Shown here one piece after another: positions 1 to 7,785 of a DNA stretch of 32,950 bases. The number at the start of each line of letters is the position of its first letter. Within the stretch, counting starts at the first letter, position 1. The stretch spans positions 1-32,950 of the forward strand of contig CACEZK010000013.1 of the NCBI GenBank assembly GCA_902564025.1, read 5' to 3'. Source of the DNA: an uncultured Pelagibacteraceae bacterium (GTDB lineage: Bacteria; Pseudomonadota; Alphaproteobacteria; Pelagibacterales; AG-422-B15). Under the pieces are notes generated by a model. It did no database searches. It had not been told where the DNA came from and worked only from the letters and a program-made list of their open reading frames with translations. The translations under genes were made by a program, and so were the position numbers.

Positions 1-1
1 C

Positions 2-1387
2 GATGACGCTCAAATAAGAAAGCACTACTTACAAGTAAATTCATGGTTGAGAACCATGTCATCCACAGTTATTAGCCAAAAGAATTTTGAAGCTGAGTCT
101 CATTTTAAAAGAATTGGTATTACTTTTTCGGTCAAAGATGATGATATGACTGAACGAATCATCCCTTTTGACCTAATACCAAGAATTCTTACAAACTATG
201 AATGGGCAAAGATAGAAAAAGGTGTTCTACAAAGAGCGAAAGCTCTAAATGCTTTTCTTCACGATATTTATAATAGTGGTGAAATTTTTAAGGCGGGGAT
301 TGTTCCAAAAGAAATTGTTTATAAAAAATCGTCATATGATCAGTCTATGATCAACTTTTCACCTCCTAGAAAGATTTATAGTCCAATAATTGGTGTTGAC
401 TTAGTCAGAACAGGAAAAGATGAGTTTTATGTTTTAGAAGACAACTGTCGTACACCATCTGGTGTTTCATACATGTTGGAAAATAGAGAAATCATGATGA
501 AAATGTTTCCTGATTTGTTTCACACGAATCGTGTTTTACGAGTTGATGACTATCCTACTAGATTATTGCAGACGCTTATGAGTCTTGCCCCAAAAAAATG
601 TGATAGCAATATACCAACAGTTGTCCTATTAACCCCAGGTCATTTAAATAGTGCATATTACGAGCATACTTTTTTATCCGACCAAATGGGTATTGAAATG
701 GTGGAGTCACAAGATCTTTTTGTTGAAAATGATTTGCTCTATATGAAGACAGTTGATGGCCCAAAAAAAATAGATGTTGTTTATCGAAGAATTGATGACG
801 AATTTTTAGATCCTCTTTGTTATAACCCGGACTCAGTTATTGGTGTCCCGGGGATCACTCAAGTTTATAAAACAGGTGGTGTGAATATATGCTCAGCTCC
901 TGGTGCTGGTATAGCAGATGACAAAGCTATTTATATATTTGTGCCTGAAATGATAAAATTTTACCTTGGTGAAACACCTATTCTAGATAATGTTGAAACA
1001 TGGAGATGTGAAAGAGATGACGAATTAACTTATGTATTAGAAAATATTGAAAAACTTGTGGTGAAAGAGGTTGATGGTTCAGGTGGTTATGGAATGTTAA
1101 TTGGACCTAAGTCAACTAAAGATCAAATTTCAGAGTTCTCTACTAAACTGAAAAGTAACCCTCGAGGATATATTGCTCAACCAACATTAGACTTATCATC
1201 CTCACCAACTTTAATAGATAATGAAGTTTCAGGAAGACGAGTTGATTTACGTCCATTCTGTCTTGTTGGAGAAAAAGTACAATTATGCCCAGGGGGATTA
1301 ACAAGAGTTGCATTAAATAAAGGATCGTATGTAGTAAATTCATCTCAAGGGGGAGGAGTAAAGGACACTTGGGTCCTCGCAGATTAA
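2..1387 (+). CDS. Circularly permuted ATP-grasp protein (5' end outside window)
   Basis: Member of the circularly permuted ATP-grasp family (DUF404/DUF407 type), thought to form peptide-like amide bonds with ATP; the substrate is unknown. Conserved stretches include PRILTNYEWAKIE, LEDNCRTPSGVSYMLENRE, VVKEVDGSGGYGMLIGP, RRVDLRPFCL and a C-terminal NSSQGGGVKDTWVL. The frame is open with no stop from base 2, and its upstream residues (RKHY, SWL) resemble the usual N-terminus of this family. I therefore read the gene as cut by the window edge rather than starting at TTG 47 or ATG 56. The stop is one base before the alpha-E gene, so the two are surely co-transcribed. Family assignment is firm; the reaction is inferred from comparative genomics. 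Confidence 0.9.
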   Translation, partial: DDAQIRKHYLQVNSWLRTMSSTVISQKNFEAESHFKRIGITFSVKDDDMTERIIPFDLIPRILTNYEWAKIEKGVLQRAKALNAFLHDIYNSGEIFKAGIVPKEIVYKKSSYDQSMINFSPPRKIYSPIIGVDLVRTGKDEFYVLEDNCRTPSGVSYMLENREIMMKMFPDLFHTNRVLRVDDYPTRLLQTLMSLAPKKCDSNIPTVVLLTPGHLNSAYYEHTFLSDQMGIEMVESQDLFVENDLLYMKTVDGPKKIDVVYRRIDDEFLDPLCYNPDSVIGVPGITQVYKTGGVNICSAPGAGIADDKAIYIFVPEMIKFYLGETPILDNVETWRCERDDELTYVLENIEKLVVKEVDGSGGYGMLIGPKSTKDQISEFSTKLKSNPRGYIAQPTLDLSSSPTLIDNEVSGRRVDLRPFCLVGEKVQLCPGGLTRVALNKGSYVVNSSQGGGVKDTWVLAD

Positions 1388-1388
1388 C

Positions 1389-2324
1389 ATGCTAAGCAGA
1401 ACAGCAGAGAATCTTTATTGGATTAGTAGATATATGGAAAGAGCAGAAACTATGGCACGCCTTCTTGATGTGGGTTATAGAATGTCCTTGTTTCCTAACC
1501 CTAAAGGCTACCATAATGAATGGGACTCGGTATTATCAGCTGCAGGTGCTGCTCAGGGTTATTTTACTAAATACAATGAAATAAATCAGGAAAATGTTGA
1601 AGATTATATTTTTTTTGATGAAGAAAATCCTTCCTCTGTATACAGCTGTATATCCAAAGCTAGAAATAATGCTCTATTAGTGCGGACTGCATTCACTCCT
1701 GAGGCATGGGTTGCAATTAATAAGTCGTACAAAGAGATATTGGAGCTAAAAAATAAAAAATTTACTCGTGCTGATCTACCAAACTTTACTGAATGGACTA
1801 TTCAACAAGTAAATATGTTTCGGGGATCAGCAAACTCATTATTACGAAATGACGGATATCATTTTATATTTCTTGGCACATTCATTGAACGAGCAGATAA
1901 TTCTGCAAGATTGCTTGATGTAAAATATTTTGTACTACTTCCCACTGCTGATTATATAGGGGGAAATCTTGATAATTTACAATGGATTATACTTTTGCGA
2001 TCACTATCTTCATTTCGCGCTTTTAGATGGGCTTATGATGGAGACGTGACCTCAACAAAAATTGCTCATTTTTTTATACTTAATAATGATTGTTCACGTT
2101 CTTTAAGTTTTTGTATAAATAATATTGTTTATCATCTTAATTGTTTGAAATGCAGTCCTGATAAAATCAGTGATATTTACTCTGGCCTTAAATCAGTTCA
2201 TGACTCTGTGAAAGACGAAACTGTCGAGTCAATTATTGAATATGGCTTGCATGAGTATGTGACCAATTTTGTATCGAAGATATCTTTCTTAGACAATCAA
2301 ATTCAAAATCATTTTTTTAGGTAG
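1389..2324 (+). CDS. Alpha-E domain protein (DUF403)
   Basis: A 311-residue, mostly helical protein of the alpha-E family. The N-terminus MLSRTAENLYWISRYMERAE is the family signature, and FLGTFIERADNSARLLDVKY near residue 160 repeats the ER-A-x-ARLLD pattern. No catalytic motif is known for the family. It almost always sits beside a circularly permuted ATP-grasp and a transglutaminase-like protein, as here (1 base after the former, 3 bases before the latter), so it is probably a partner or scaffold in the same peptide-forming or peptide-trimming pathway. Start ATG is directly after the previous stop. The family is certain; the role is not known. Confidence 0.9.
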   Translation: MLSRTAENLYWISRYMERAETMARLLDVGYRMSLFPNPKGYHNEWDSVLSAAGAAQGYFTKYNEINQENVEDYIFFDEENPSSVYSCISKARNNALLVRTAFTPEAWVAINKSYKEILELKNKKFTRADLPNFTEWTIQQVNMFRGSANSLLRNDGYHFIFLGTFIERADNSARLLDVKYFVLLPTADYIGGNLDNLQWIILLRSLSSFRAFRWAYDGDVTSTKIAHFFILNNDCSRSLSFCINNIVYHLNCLKCSPDKISDIYSGLKSVHDSVKDETVESIIEYGLHEYVTNFVSKISFLDNQIQNHFFR

Positions 2325-2327
2325 ATT

Positions 2328-3149
2328 ATGTTACTTACAATCAATCATACAACAAATTATGAATATGATGACAACCTATTAGGGTTAATTCAAACAACAA
2401 AGTTGACTCCATCTCCCTACAATGGTCTTAAAATATTGAATTGGACTGTAAAAAGAAATAACAAATCTGGTGGTGAAATATTTAGAGATGGAGAGGGAAA
2501 TAATATAATTAACTTCAAAGGCGAGCCATCAGAAAAGGAAATTAAATTTGTAGTTAAAGGAGAAGTTGAAACAATTGATACAAATGGGGTGTATGAAAGT
2601 TTGAATGATAAAATCGATCCATATGTCTATTTAAGAAGTACAATTTTGACACTCCCAAATGATAAAATAAAAGAGCTAGCTTCTATTGCCTCAAAAGATA
2701 GCTCAAATGAAGACACTGTAACTATTGCTCATGATTTAATGCTCTTAATTGCAAAAAAAATTAAATATGAACCGTATACAACCAATACAAACACAACTGC
2801 AGCTATGTCAATAGATCAAGAGAAGGGTGTTTGCCAAGATCAAGCACATATAATGATTTCCGCTGCTAGATACTTGGGCATTCCCTCAAGATATGTAAAT
2901 GGCTACATGCATAAAAATAGAAATGATTCTGAATTTCAAGCTACACACGCATGGGCTGAACTTTATATAGATCAACTTGGTTGGGTTGGCTTTGATCCTA
3001 CAAATCAATGTTGTCCTGATGAGAGATATATTCGAGTTTCATGCGGCTTAGATGCGAGTTATGCGGCGCCAATCAGAGGAATCTTTTATGGTAACACCGC
3101 AGAAAAATTAGATATAGATGTTCAAACAATTGAAAACTGCTCACAATAA
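2328..3149 (+). CDS. Transglutaminase-like cysteine protease
   Basis: 273 residues: an N-terminal beta domain of bacterial transglutaminase-like proteins (about 1-85), then a papain-fold core. The catalytic triad is visible: Cys169 in GVCQDQAH, His207 in ATHAWAE and Asp223 in GFDPTN. Such proteins usually cleave or transfer on amide bonds, and as the third gene of the ATP-grasp/alpha-E trio this one may remove or process the peptide bond the ATP-grasp enzyme makes (inference). It has no signal peptide, so it is likely cytoplasmic. The usual fourth partner, a proteasome-like (Anbu) subunit, is not next to it here. Its stop codon abuts the stop of truA on the other strand. Confidence 0.88.
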   Translation: MLLTINHTTNYEYDDNLLGLIQTTKLTPSPYNGLKILNWTVKRNNKSGGEIFRDGEGNNIINFKGEPSEKEIKFVVKGEVETIDTNGVYESLNDKIDPYVYLRSTILTLPNDKIKELASIASKDSSNEDTVTIAHDLMLLIAKKIKYEPYTTNTNTTAAMSIDQEKGVCQDQAHIMISAARYLGIPSRYVNGYMHKNRNDSEFQATHAWAELYIDQLGWVGFDPTNQCCPDERYIRVSCGLDASYAAPIRGIFYGNTAEKLDIDVQTIENCSQ

Positions 3150-3890
3150 TTAGTATTTAACCTCCATAAAATATAATCCCTCAGGAGGAGCAAGTGCTCC
3201 ACATTTAGAGCGATCTTTTGAATTAAATGCTTTTTCAAAGTCGCCAAGTGACCAACTTTTTTCTCCAACTAACTTTAAACTTCCAACAATTGATCTAACT
3301 TGATGATGCAAAAATGATTTTGCAGTGAAACCAAAATAGATATTTTCTTCTGATTGGCTAATTTTTAGGCTGTCTAAAGTTTTTATTGGACTATCAGATT
3401 GACAATGGGCCGAACGGAATGTTGTAAAGTCATGTTGACCCTCAATTGAAGGAATGCATTCCTTCATCAAATCAATATCAATGTCTTTATGTACTTGCCA
3501 AGCTCTTCCCTTCTCAATAGTGAGTGGTGACTTTCTGTTTACTATTCTATAAAGGTATTTTCTCTGAGTTGCATCAAATCTTGCATGAAAATCATTATGT
3601 GCTTTCTCTACTTCCAATATGGAAATAGGAAATGGCCTCAAATGATCGTTTAATGCATTCTTAATCACATATGGTTCAAGTAATTTGTCTGTAACATCAA
3701 AATGAGCGACCTGCCCCATTGCATGAACACCTGCATCTGTTCTACCAGCCCCAAAAATGATTATGTTTTCCTCAAATATATTACTTATCGCTTTTTCAAT
3801 ACACCCTTGAACTGATTGTCCATTTTCTTGTCTTTGCCATCCGACAAACGGGGTACCATCATACTCAATTTTTATTTTGTACCTGTTCAT
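3150..3890 (-). CDS. truA: tRNA pseudouridine synthase A
   Basis: 246 residues. Converts uridines 38-40 in the anticodon arm of many tRNAs to pseudouridine. The family motif GRTDAGVHA carries the catalytic Asp52; YDGTPFVGWQRQ at the N-terminus and FLHHQVRSIVG toward the C-terminus are also typical. It is slightly shorter than the E. coli enzyme (270). The ATG overlaps the end of fmt by four bases, so def-fmt-truA forms one translationally coupled operon. Confidence is very high from motifs. Confidence 0.97.
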   Translation of the reverse strand: MNRYKIKIEYDGTPFVGWQRQENGQSVQGCIEKAISNIFEENIIIFGAGRTDAGVHAMGQVAHFDVTDKLLEPYVIKNALNDHLRPFPISILEVEKAHNDFHARFDATQRKYLYRIVNRKSPLTIEKGRAWQVHKDIDIDLMKECIPSIEGQHDFTTFRSAHCQSDSPIKTLDSLKISQSEENIYFGFTAKSFLHHQVRSIVGSLKLVGEKSWSLGDFEKAFNSKDRSKCGALAPPEGLYFMEVKY

Positions 3891-4804
3891 TGAATATAAG
3901 ATCCAACTTCAATTTTATGTCCTAAGAGAAAGTCATTGATTGTACAATCTTGTTTACCTTCAACTCTTAAAAGCAACGGTCTAATTGAATTAATGCCACA
4001 ACCAATTAAAAATTCTTCATTCATAATCTTTCCGGCCTCACCTTTCTCATGAATTACCTCAGCCTTCAGTATTTTAATTCTTTTATTATTTAGTGAAAAC
4101 CATGCGCAAGGACTGGGGTTATAAGCATTTATGCGTCTATTTATTTTCTCAGCATTTTCAGTCCAATCTATTAAAGATTCTTGTTTTTGTATTTTCTTCG
4201 CATAACAGGCCTGCGTGTCATTTTGCTTAGCAAACTGAATAGAGCCATCTAATTTATCAATAAAATTTATAAGCAATTTAGCTCCTTCATTTGCGAGTTC
4301 TTTTTCTAACTCACTGTAGTTTTGTTGTTCTATTTTTATTTCTTTTTGCAGCCCAATATCACCTGTATCAAGACCTTTATCCATTTTCATAATTGTAACG
4401 CCTGTAGTCTGATCACCTTCAATCATTGCTCTTTGAATTGGTGCGGCACCCCTCCACCGAGGGAGTAAAGATGCATGTACATTAAAACAACCAAGTTTAG
4501 GTAAATTGATTACTTCTTCAGGTAATATCAGTCCATAAGCAACAACAATTATCATATCCAAATTCATTTCTTGTAGTTTTTTTAATTCCTCTGATGAACT
4601 AATCGAAGGAGGGGAGCTAATTTCTATATTTTCAGTTTCAGCAAATTCTGCCACTGGTGAAATTGATAATTTCATTCCTCGGTTAGCTTTTTTTGCGGGG
4701 GATGTGTATACACCTACCAAATGATTATTTGAAGAAACAATTTTTTTTAAAGATGGTACTGCGAATGGGGCTGTGCCCATAAATAGGATGCGATAATTTT
4801 TCAT
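3887..4804 (-). CDS. fmt: Methionyl-tRNA formyltransferase
   Basis: 305 residues. Transfers a formyl group from 10-formyltetrahydrofolate to initiator Met-tRNA. The active-site residues match the E. coli positions: Asn108 and His110 in NVHASLLPRWRGAAPIQ, and Asp146 in KMDKGLDTGDIG. The C-terminal OB-fold part (about 205-305) includes NPSPCAWF. It lies five bases downstream of def, its functional partner (deformylase), and overlaps truA by four bases. No anomaly seen. Confidence 0.97.
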   Translation of the reverse strand: MKNYRILFMGTAPFAVPSLKKIVSSNNHLVGVYTSPAKKANRGMKLSISPVAEFAETENIEISSPPSISSSEELKKLQEMNLDMIIVVAYGLILPEEVINLPKLGCFNVHASLLPRWRGAAPIQRAMIEGDQTTGVTIMKMDKGLDTGDIGLQKEIKIEQQNYSELEKELANEGAKLLINFIDKLDGSIQFAKQNDTQACYAKKIQKQESLIDWTENAEKINRRINAYNPSPCAWFSLNNKRIKILKAEVIHEKGEAGKIMNEEFLIGCGINSIRPLLLRVEGKQDCTINDFLLGHKIEVGSYIQ

Positions 4805-4809
4805 TTTAT

Positions 4810-5346
4810 CTAAGCGACGATTCGTTCTTTTTTTGATTGTTTTCTTGTTTTGATGAGCTTCTTTACAATCATGTTGCGTTTCATATTTGATAAATGATCA
4901 ATAAAAAGAATTCCTTCAAGATGATCCATTTCATGTTGGATACAAGTTGCTAATAATCCTTTAGCGTTTAGAGTCGACTTTTTTCCGTTATAATCAAGAA
5001 AGTTTATTTCACATTCTTCTGGACGATCAATTTCTGCGTATTGATCTGGGACCGATAAACATCCCTCCTCATACGTTGAAAGGTTTTTTGTTTTTACTGT
5101 AATTTCAGGGTTAACAAAATAAAGGGGCTCTTTTATACCCTCTTCATTTCTCCAGCTTATATCCATCACAATTACGCGCAAAGGAACGCCGATTTGGACT
5201 GCTGCTAAACCTATTCCAGGTGCGTCATACATGGTATCCAACATGTCATCCATTAGATCCTGAATCTCTTTAGTTACTTCATCAACTGGTTTTGAAATCT
5301 GTTTTAAAAACGGATCTGGAGCAGTTAAAATCTTTTTTACTGTCAT
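4810..5346 (-). CDS. def: Peptide deformylase
   Basis: 178 residues. Removes the formyl group from the N-terminal methionine of new proteins. All three metal and active-site motifs are present: GIGLAAVQIG (residues 44-53), EEGCLSVP with Cys96, and QHEMDHLEG with His138, Glu139 and His142. It is first in the def-fmt-truA operon. The ATG lies only six bases after a candidate -10 box, so the message may be leaderless. Confidence 0.97.
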   Translation of the reverse strand: MTVKKILTAPDPFLKQISKPVDEVTKEIQDLMDDMLDTMYDAPGIGLAAVQIGVPLRVIVMDISWRNEEGIKEPLYFVNPEITVKTKNLSTYEEGCLSVPDQYAEIDRPEECEINFLDYNGKKSTLNAKGLLATCIQHEMDHLEGILFIDHLSNMKRNMIVKKLIKTRKQSKKERIVA

Positions 5347-5352
5347 AATCTT

Positions 5353-5381
5353 TAGATAGGCTAACTTATATATAAGGTCAA
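5353..5381 (-). promoter_or_regulatory. Candidate promoter of def-fmt-truA
   Basis: On the minus strand TTGACC (5376-5381) is followed after exactly 17 bases by TATCTA (5353-5358). The -35 is good (5/6) and the -10 weak (3/6). The def ATG follows six bases later, which would give a leaderless or nearly leaderless mRNA; no Shine-Dalgarno is visible. Sequence match only. Confidence 0.35.
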
Positions 5382-5415
5382 GATTGAATAAAAAAATTGA
5401 GAAAATACAATAAAA

Positions 5416-6021
5416 CTAAATTTTTTGTCGTGCACTTAGAGCAGCGGCAATGGTTCCTTCATCCATGTAATCCAACTCTCCGCCAACAGGTACACCGTGT
5501 CCTAAACGGCTTACTTCAACACTGTGTTTTGACAATGTATCTGCTACGTAATGAGCGGTTGTTTGACCATCAACTGTTGCACTCAAAGCCAATATGACTT
5601 CGTCAATTTTTTCGCCTTCAATTCGATCAATCAGTTTTTTTAAATTTAAATCATCTGGCCCAATGCTGTTTATAGCTGATAGGGTGCCACCCAGCACATG
5701 ATACAGTCCATTAAATACTTCTGATTTCTCAAGTGCCCATAGATCTGCGATATTTTCAACAACACAGATTTGATTTTTAGATCGACCCTCATCCGTACAG
5801 ATCATGCATGGAGAATTTACATCGATGTTTCCGCAAATTTCACATGTAACAATATTTTCACTCGATGATAAAAGCGACTCAGCGAGTGGGACCATTAACT
5901 GTTCTTTATTCTTTATTAAATGAAGTGCTGCTCTGCTTGCAGATTTGGGTCCAAAACCAGGCAGTTTACTGATTAAAAGTATTAACTTATCAATTTCTGG
6001 ATTAGATATACGGGATTTCAT
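5416..6021 (-). CDS. recR: Recombination protein RecR
   Basis: 201 residues, the usual length. With RecO and RecF it helps load RecA at single-strand gaps. An N-terminal helix-hairpin-helix region (KLPGFGPKSASRAA) is followed by a four-cysteine zinc finger (Cys60, Cys63, Cys72, Cys75) and a Toprim domain beginning VVEN. GGTLSAINSIGPDDL is the typical RecR Toprim stretch. It starts one base after the ybaB stop, in the conserved dnaX-ybaB-recR order. Confidence 0.97.
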   Translation of the reverse strand: MKSRISNPEIDKLILLISKLPGFGPKSASRAALHLIKNKEQLMVPLAESLLSSSENIVTCEICGNIDVNSPCMICTDEGRSKNQICVVENIADLWALEKSEVFNGLYHVLGGTLSAINSIGPDDLNLKKLIDRIEGEKIDEVILALSATVDGQTTAHYVADTLSKHSVEVSRLGHGVPVGGELDYMDEGTIAAALSARQKI

Positions 6022-6022
6022 A

Positions 6023-6346
6023 CTAGAAAGGCAGTTTCATTCCTGGAGGAAGTTTTATACCACCGGTAAGAGAACTCATTTCATCCGCAATTTTTCTTTG
6101 AATTTTGTCTCGCGCATCATTAAAAGCTGCAACTATCAAATCTTCTAAAATTTCTTTCTCATTTTTATCTATCGCTGTTTCGTCAATGTTTACAGAAGTT
6201 ACATTATTTTTTCCATTTATAGTTATTTTAACTATTCCTCCACCTGATATACCTTCAGCTTCCAGTGTTTCTACCTTTTCCTGAGCCTCAGCCATTTTTT
6301 TTTGCAAGTCTTGGGCCTGCTTAATCATATTGTTAAAATTGTTCAT
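6023..6346 (-). CDS. ybaB: YbaB/EbfC family nucleoid-associated protein
   Basis: 107 residues. Small DNA-binding protein of the YbaB/EbfC family, which forms tweezer-like dimers. Typical features are the N-terminal MIKQAQDLQKKMAEAQEK helix, GGGIVKITINGKNNVTSV, and the C-terminal LTGGIKLPPGMKLPF. It lies between dnaX (2-base gap) and recR (1-base gap), the order seen in most bacteria. It probably acts in nucleoid organisation or repair linked to RecR; the precise role is unsettled for the family. Confidence 0.95.
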   Translation of the reverse strand: MNNFNNMIKQAQDLQKKMAEAQEKVETLEAEGISGGGIVKITINGKNNVTSVNIDETAIDKNEKEILEDLIVAAFNDARDKIQRKIADEMSSLTGGIKLPPGMKLPF

Positions 6347-6348
6347 AT

Positions 6349-7623
6349 TTATTTCTCTTCAATTTGTTCAACTTCAGTTCCAGGAAAGAAATCAATAATT
6401 TCTTTTACTTTTGGATCCATTTCTGAAGATGTTTCACCTGATTTATCCTGTATTCTATTGTCATTTTTTTCAACCAAATTATTTAGTTCACTTATTAATT
6501 CATTAGGTTTCGGTATGTCATTTAAATAAATGATCCTAATGATCAACATTTCAAGAGAAGTTATAGGAGAAAATGAGTCTGTAACTTCATGCAATCCCTT
6601 ATTAAGCATTTGCCAGATCATTGAGAGAGTGGATACATCAAGATTACCTGCTACCTCTTGCACTGCATTATATTCACTGTCTGTAAGTGAGCTTTTGACC
6701 CCCTCAGCTGCATCAATATTAATCATCGTCAAACTATGAACAGTTTCTATCAGATCTTTTACAATCATTGATGGATCAGCTCCGTTGTCATAAAGTTCAT
6801 TTATTTTTTCAAGTGACTGTTGAGTTTGACCAGCGGTAATGAATTTGATTAGTTCTAAAATTTTAGTTGGATCGTTTAAACCGATCATCTCTTTTACTTG
6901 CTCTTCAGAAATATGTTTACCTGAAAATGCAATAGATTGATCAAGTATAGATAGACCATCTCTTACAGATCCATCTGCAGCTCTTGCGATAATTTTCAAT
7001 GCACCTTCTTCAAACTCAACAGTTTCCTTTTCACATATGGATTTTAAAAAAATAACTAAATCATCAGGTTCAACTCTTTTTAAATCATATCTTTGGCATC
7101 TTGATAGTATGGTTGTAGGTATTTTTCTTACCTCAGTAGTTGCAAAAATAAATTTCACATGAGGTGGCGGCTCTTCCAATGTTTTAAGTAATCCATTAAA
7201 GGCTGCGGTCGATAACATATGAACTTCATCTATAATATATACTTTATACTTTGATGATACGGGCGAGTATTGAACGCCTTCAATCAGCTCTCTTATATCA
7301 GCTATTCCAGTGCGCGATGCTGCATCCATTTCATAAACATCAACACTTCTAGACTCTGTTATCGCTTTACAATTGTCACAAACCCCACATGGCTCGTTGT
7401 TATCTTGTTCCGTTATGTTCAAACAATTTAGTGATTTTGCGATAATTCTAGCTGTCGTTGTTTTCCCCACACCTCTAACCCCTGTGAGTAAATAAGCGTT
7501 GGCAATTCTATTCATCTCAATTGCATTTTGTATTGTCTTAGACATGAGATCTTGACCAATAAGTTCACTAAACTTTAGCGGTCTATATTTTAATGGAATA
7601 GGTATGTTGGTTGTTTCGGACAT
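6349..7623 (-). CDS. dnaX: DNA polymerase III clamp-loader subunit DnaX (short form)
   Basis: 424 residues from ATG 7623. AAA+ motor of the clamp loader. Walker A is GVRGVGKTTT (48-57), the zinc cysteines are Cys67, Cys79, Cys82 and Cys85, Walker B is IIDEVH (about 130-135) and the SRC motif is at 174-176. The collar domain ends near residue 370. Only about 55 residues follow, including a terminal DPKVKEIIDFFPGTEVEQI that resembles the extreme end of alphaproteobacterial tau. Most tau proteins are 500-650 residues, so the DnaB- and alpha-binding region looks missing or shrunken. An in-frame GTG at 7632 is an alternative start. ATG 7623 has no Shine-Dalgarno and sits directly on the T-tract of the ffs terminator. 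Confidence 0.95.
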   Translation of the reverse strand: MSETTNIPIPLKYRPLKFSELIGQDLMSKTIQNAIEMNRIANAYLLTGVRGVGKTTTARIIAKSLNCLNITEQDNNEPCGVCDNCKAITESRSVDVYEMDAASRTGIADIRELIEGVQYSPVSSKYKVYIIDEVHMLSTAAFNGLLKTLEEPPPHVKFIFATTEVRKIPTTILSRCQRYDLKRVEPDDLVIFLKSICEKETVEFEEGALKIIARAADGSVRDGLSILDQSIAFSGKHISEEQVKEMIGLNDPTKILELIKFITAGQTQQSLEKINELYDNGADPSMIVKDLIETVHSLTMINIDAAEGVKSSLTDSEYNAVQEVAGNLDVSTLSMIWQMLNKGLHEVTDSFSPITSLEMLIIRIIYLNDIPKPNELISELNNLVEKNDNRIQDKSGETSSEMDPKVKEIIDFFPGTEVEQIEEK

Positions 7624-7644
7624 AAAAATCACTAATCTTTAGTG
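7624..7644 (-). terminator. Intrinsic terminator of the SRP RNA
   Basis: On the minus strand a perfect six-base stem CACTAA/TTAGTG with loop AGA (7630-7644) is followed by ATTTTT. It begins on the last base of the SRP RNA helix and its T-tract runs into the dnaX ATG. The stem is AT-rich and probably leaky, which would let dnaX be read from the ffs promoter. Confidence 0.55.
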
Positions 7645-7733
7645 GGAGATCAACGTAACCCAAATATCTTCGTTACGGCTGCTTCTTTTCAGACCTGACC
7701 GGATTGGCGAATAACTTGTCTACTCAATCTCCC
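7644..7733 (-). ncRNA. ffs: SRP RNA (4.5S, small bacterial type)
   Basis: About 90 nt. It carries the conserved domain IV core at 7677-7700 (GGTCAGG...AGAAGCAGCC) that binds Ffh. The ends GGGAGAT and ATCTCCC pair perfectly to close the rod. The tip is a GAAA tetraloop closed by U-A in place of the common GGAA closed by C-G, a compensated change. Its position just upstream of dnaX on the same strand is the common alphaproteobacterial arrangement. The ends are set by the closing helix and fit a -10 box six bases upstream. Confidence 0.93.
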
Positions 7734-7738
7734 AAAAT

Positions 7739-7744
7739 ATTGTA
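7739..7744 (-). promoter_or_regulatory. -10 box of the ffs promoter
   Basis: TACAAT (5/6 match to TATAAT) on the minus strand ends five bases before the first G of the SRP RNA, the correct distance for a start at 7733. No strong -35 is visible 16-18 bases further upstream. Confidence 0.5.
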
Positions 7745-7785
7745 TCATAACGAAAATAAAATGTTGTTTAATAAATAATAAATTA

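Noticed and set aside
47..58. TTG 47 or ATG 56 as the start of the ATP-grasp gene
   Set aside because: The frame stays open to the window edge and the upstream residues resemble the family's conserved N-terminus.
5397..5597. Short plus-strand ORF opposite recR
   Set aside because: Shadow of recR in the antisense frame, with no family resemblance or ribosome site.
7624..7632. GTG 7632 as the dnaX start
   Set aside because: It lies within the ffs terminator hairpin and adds three residues with no family support; ATG 7623 gives the usual N-terminus. It cannot be fully excluded.
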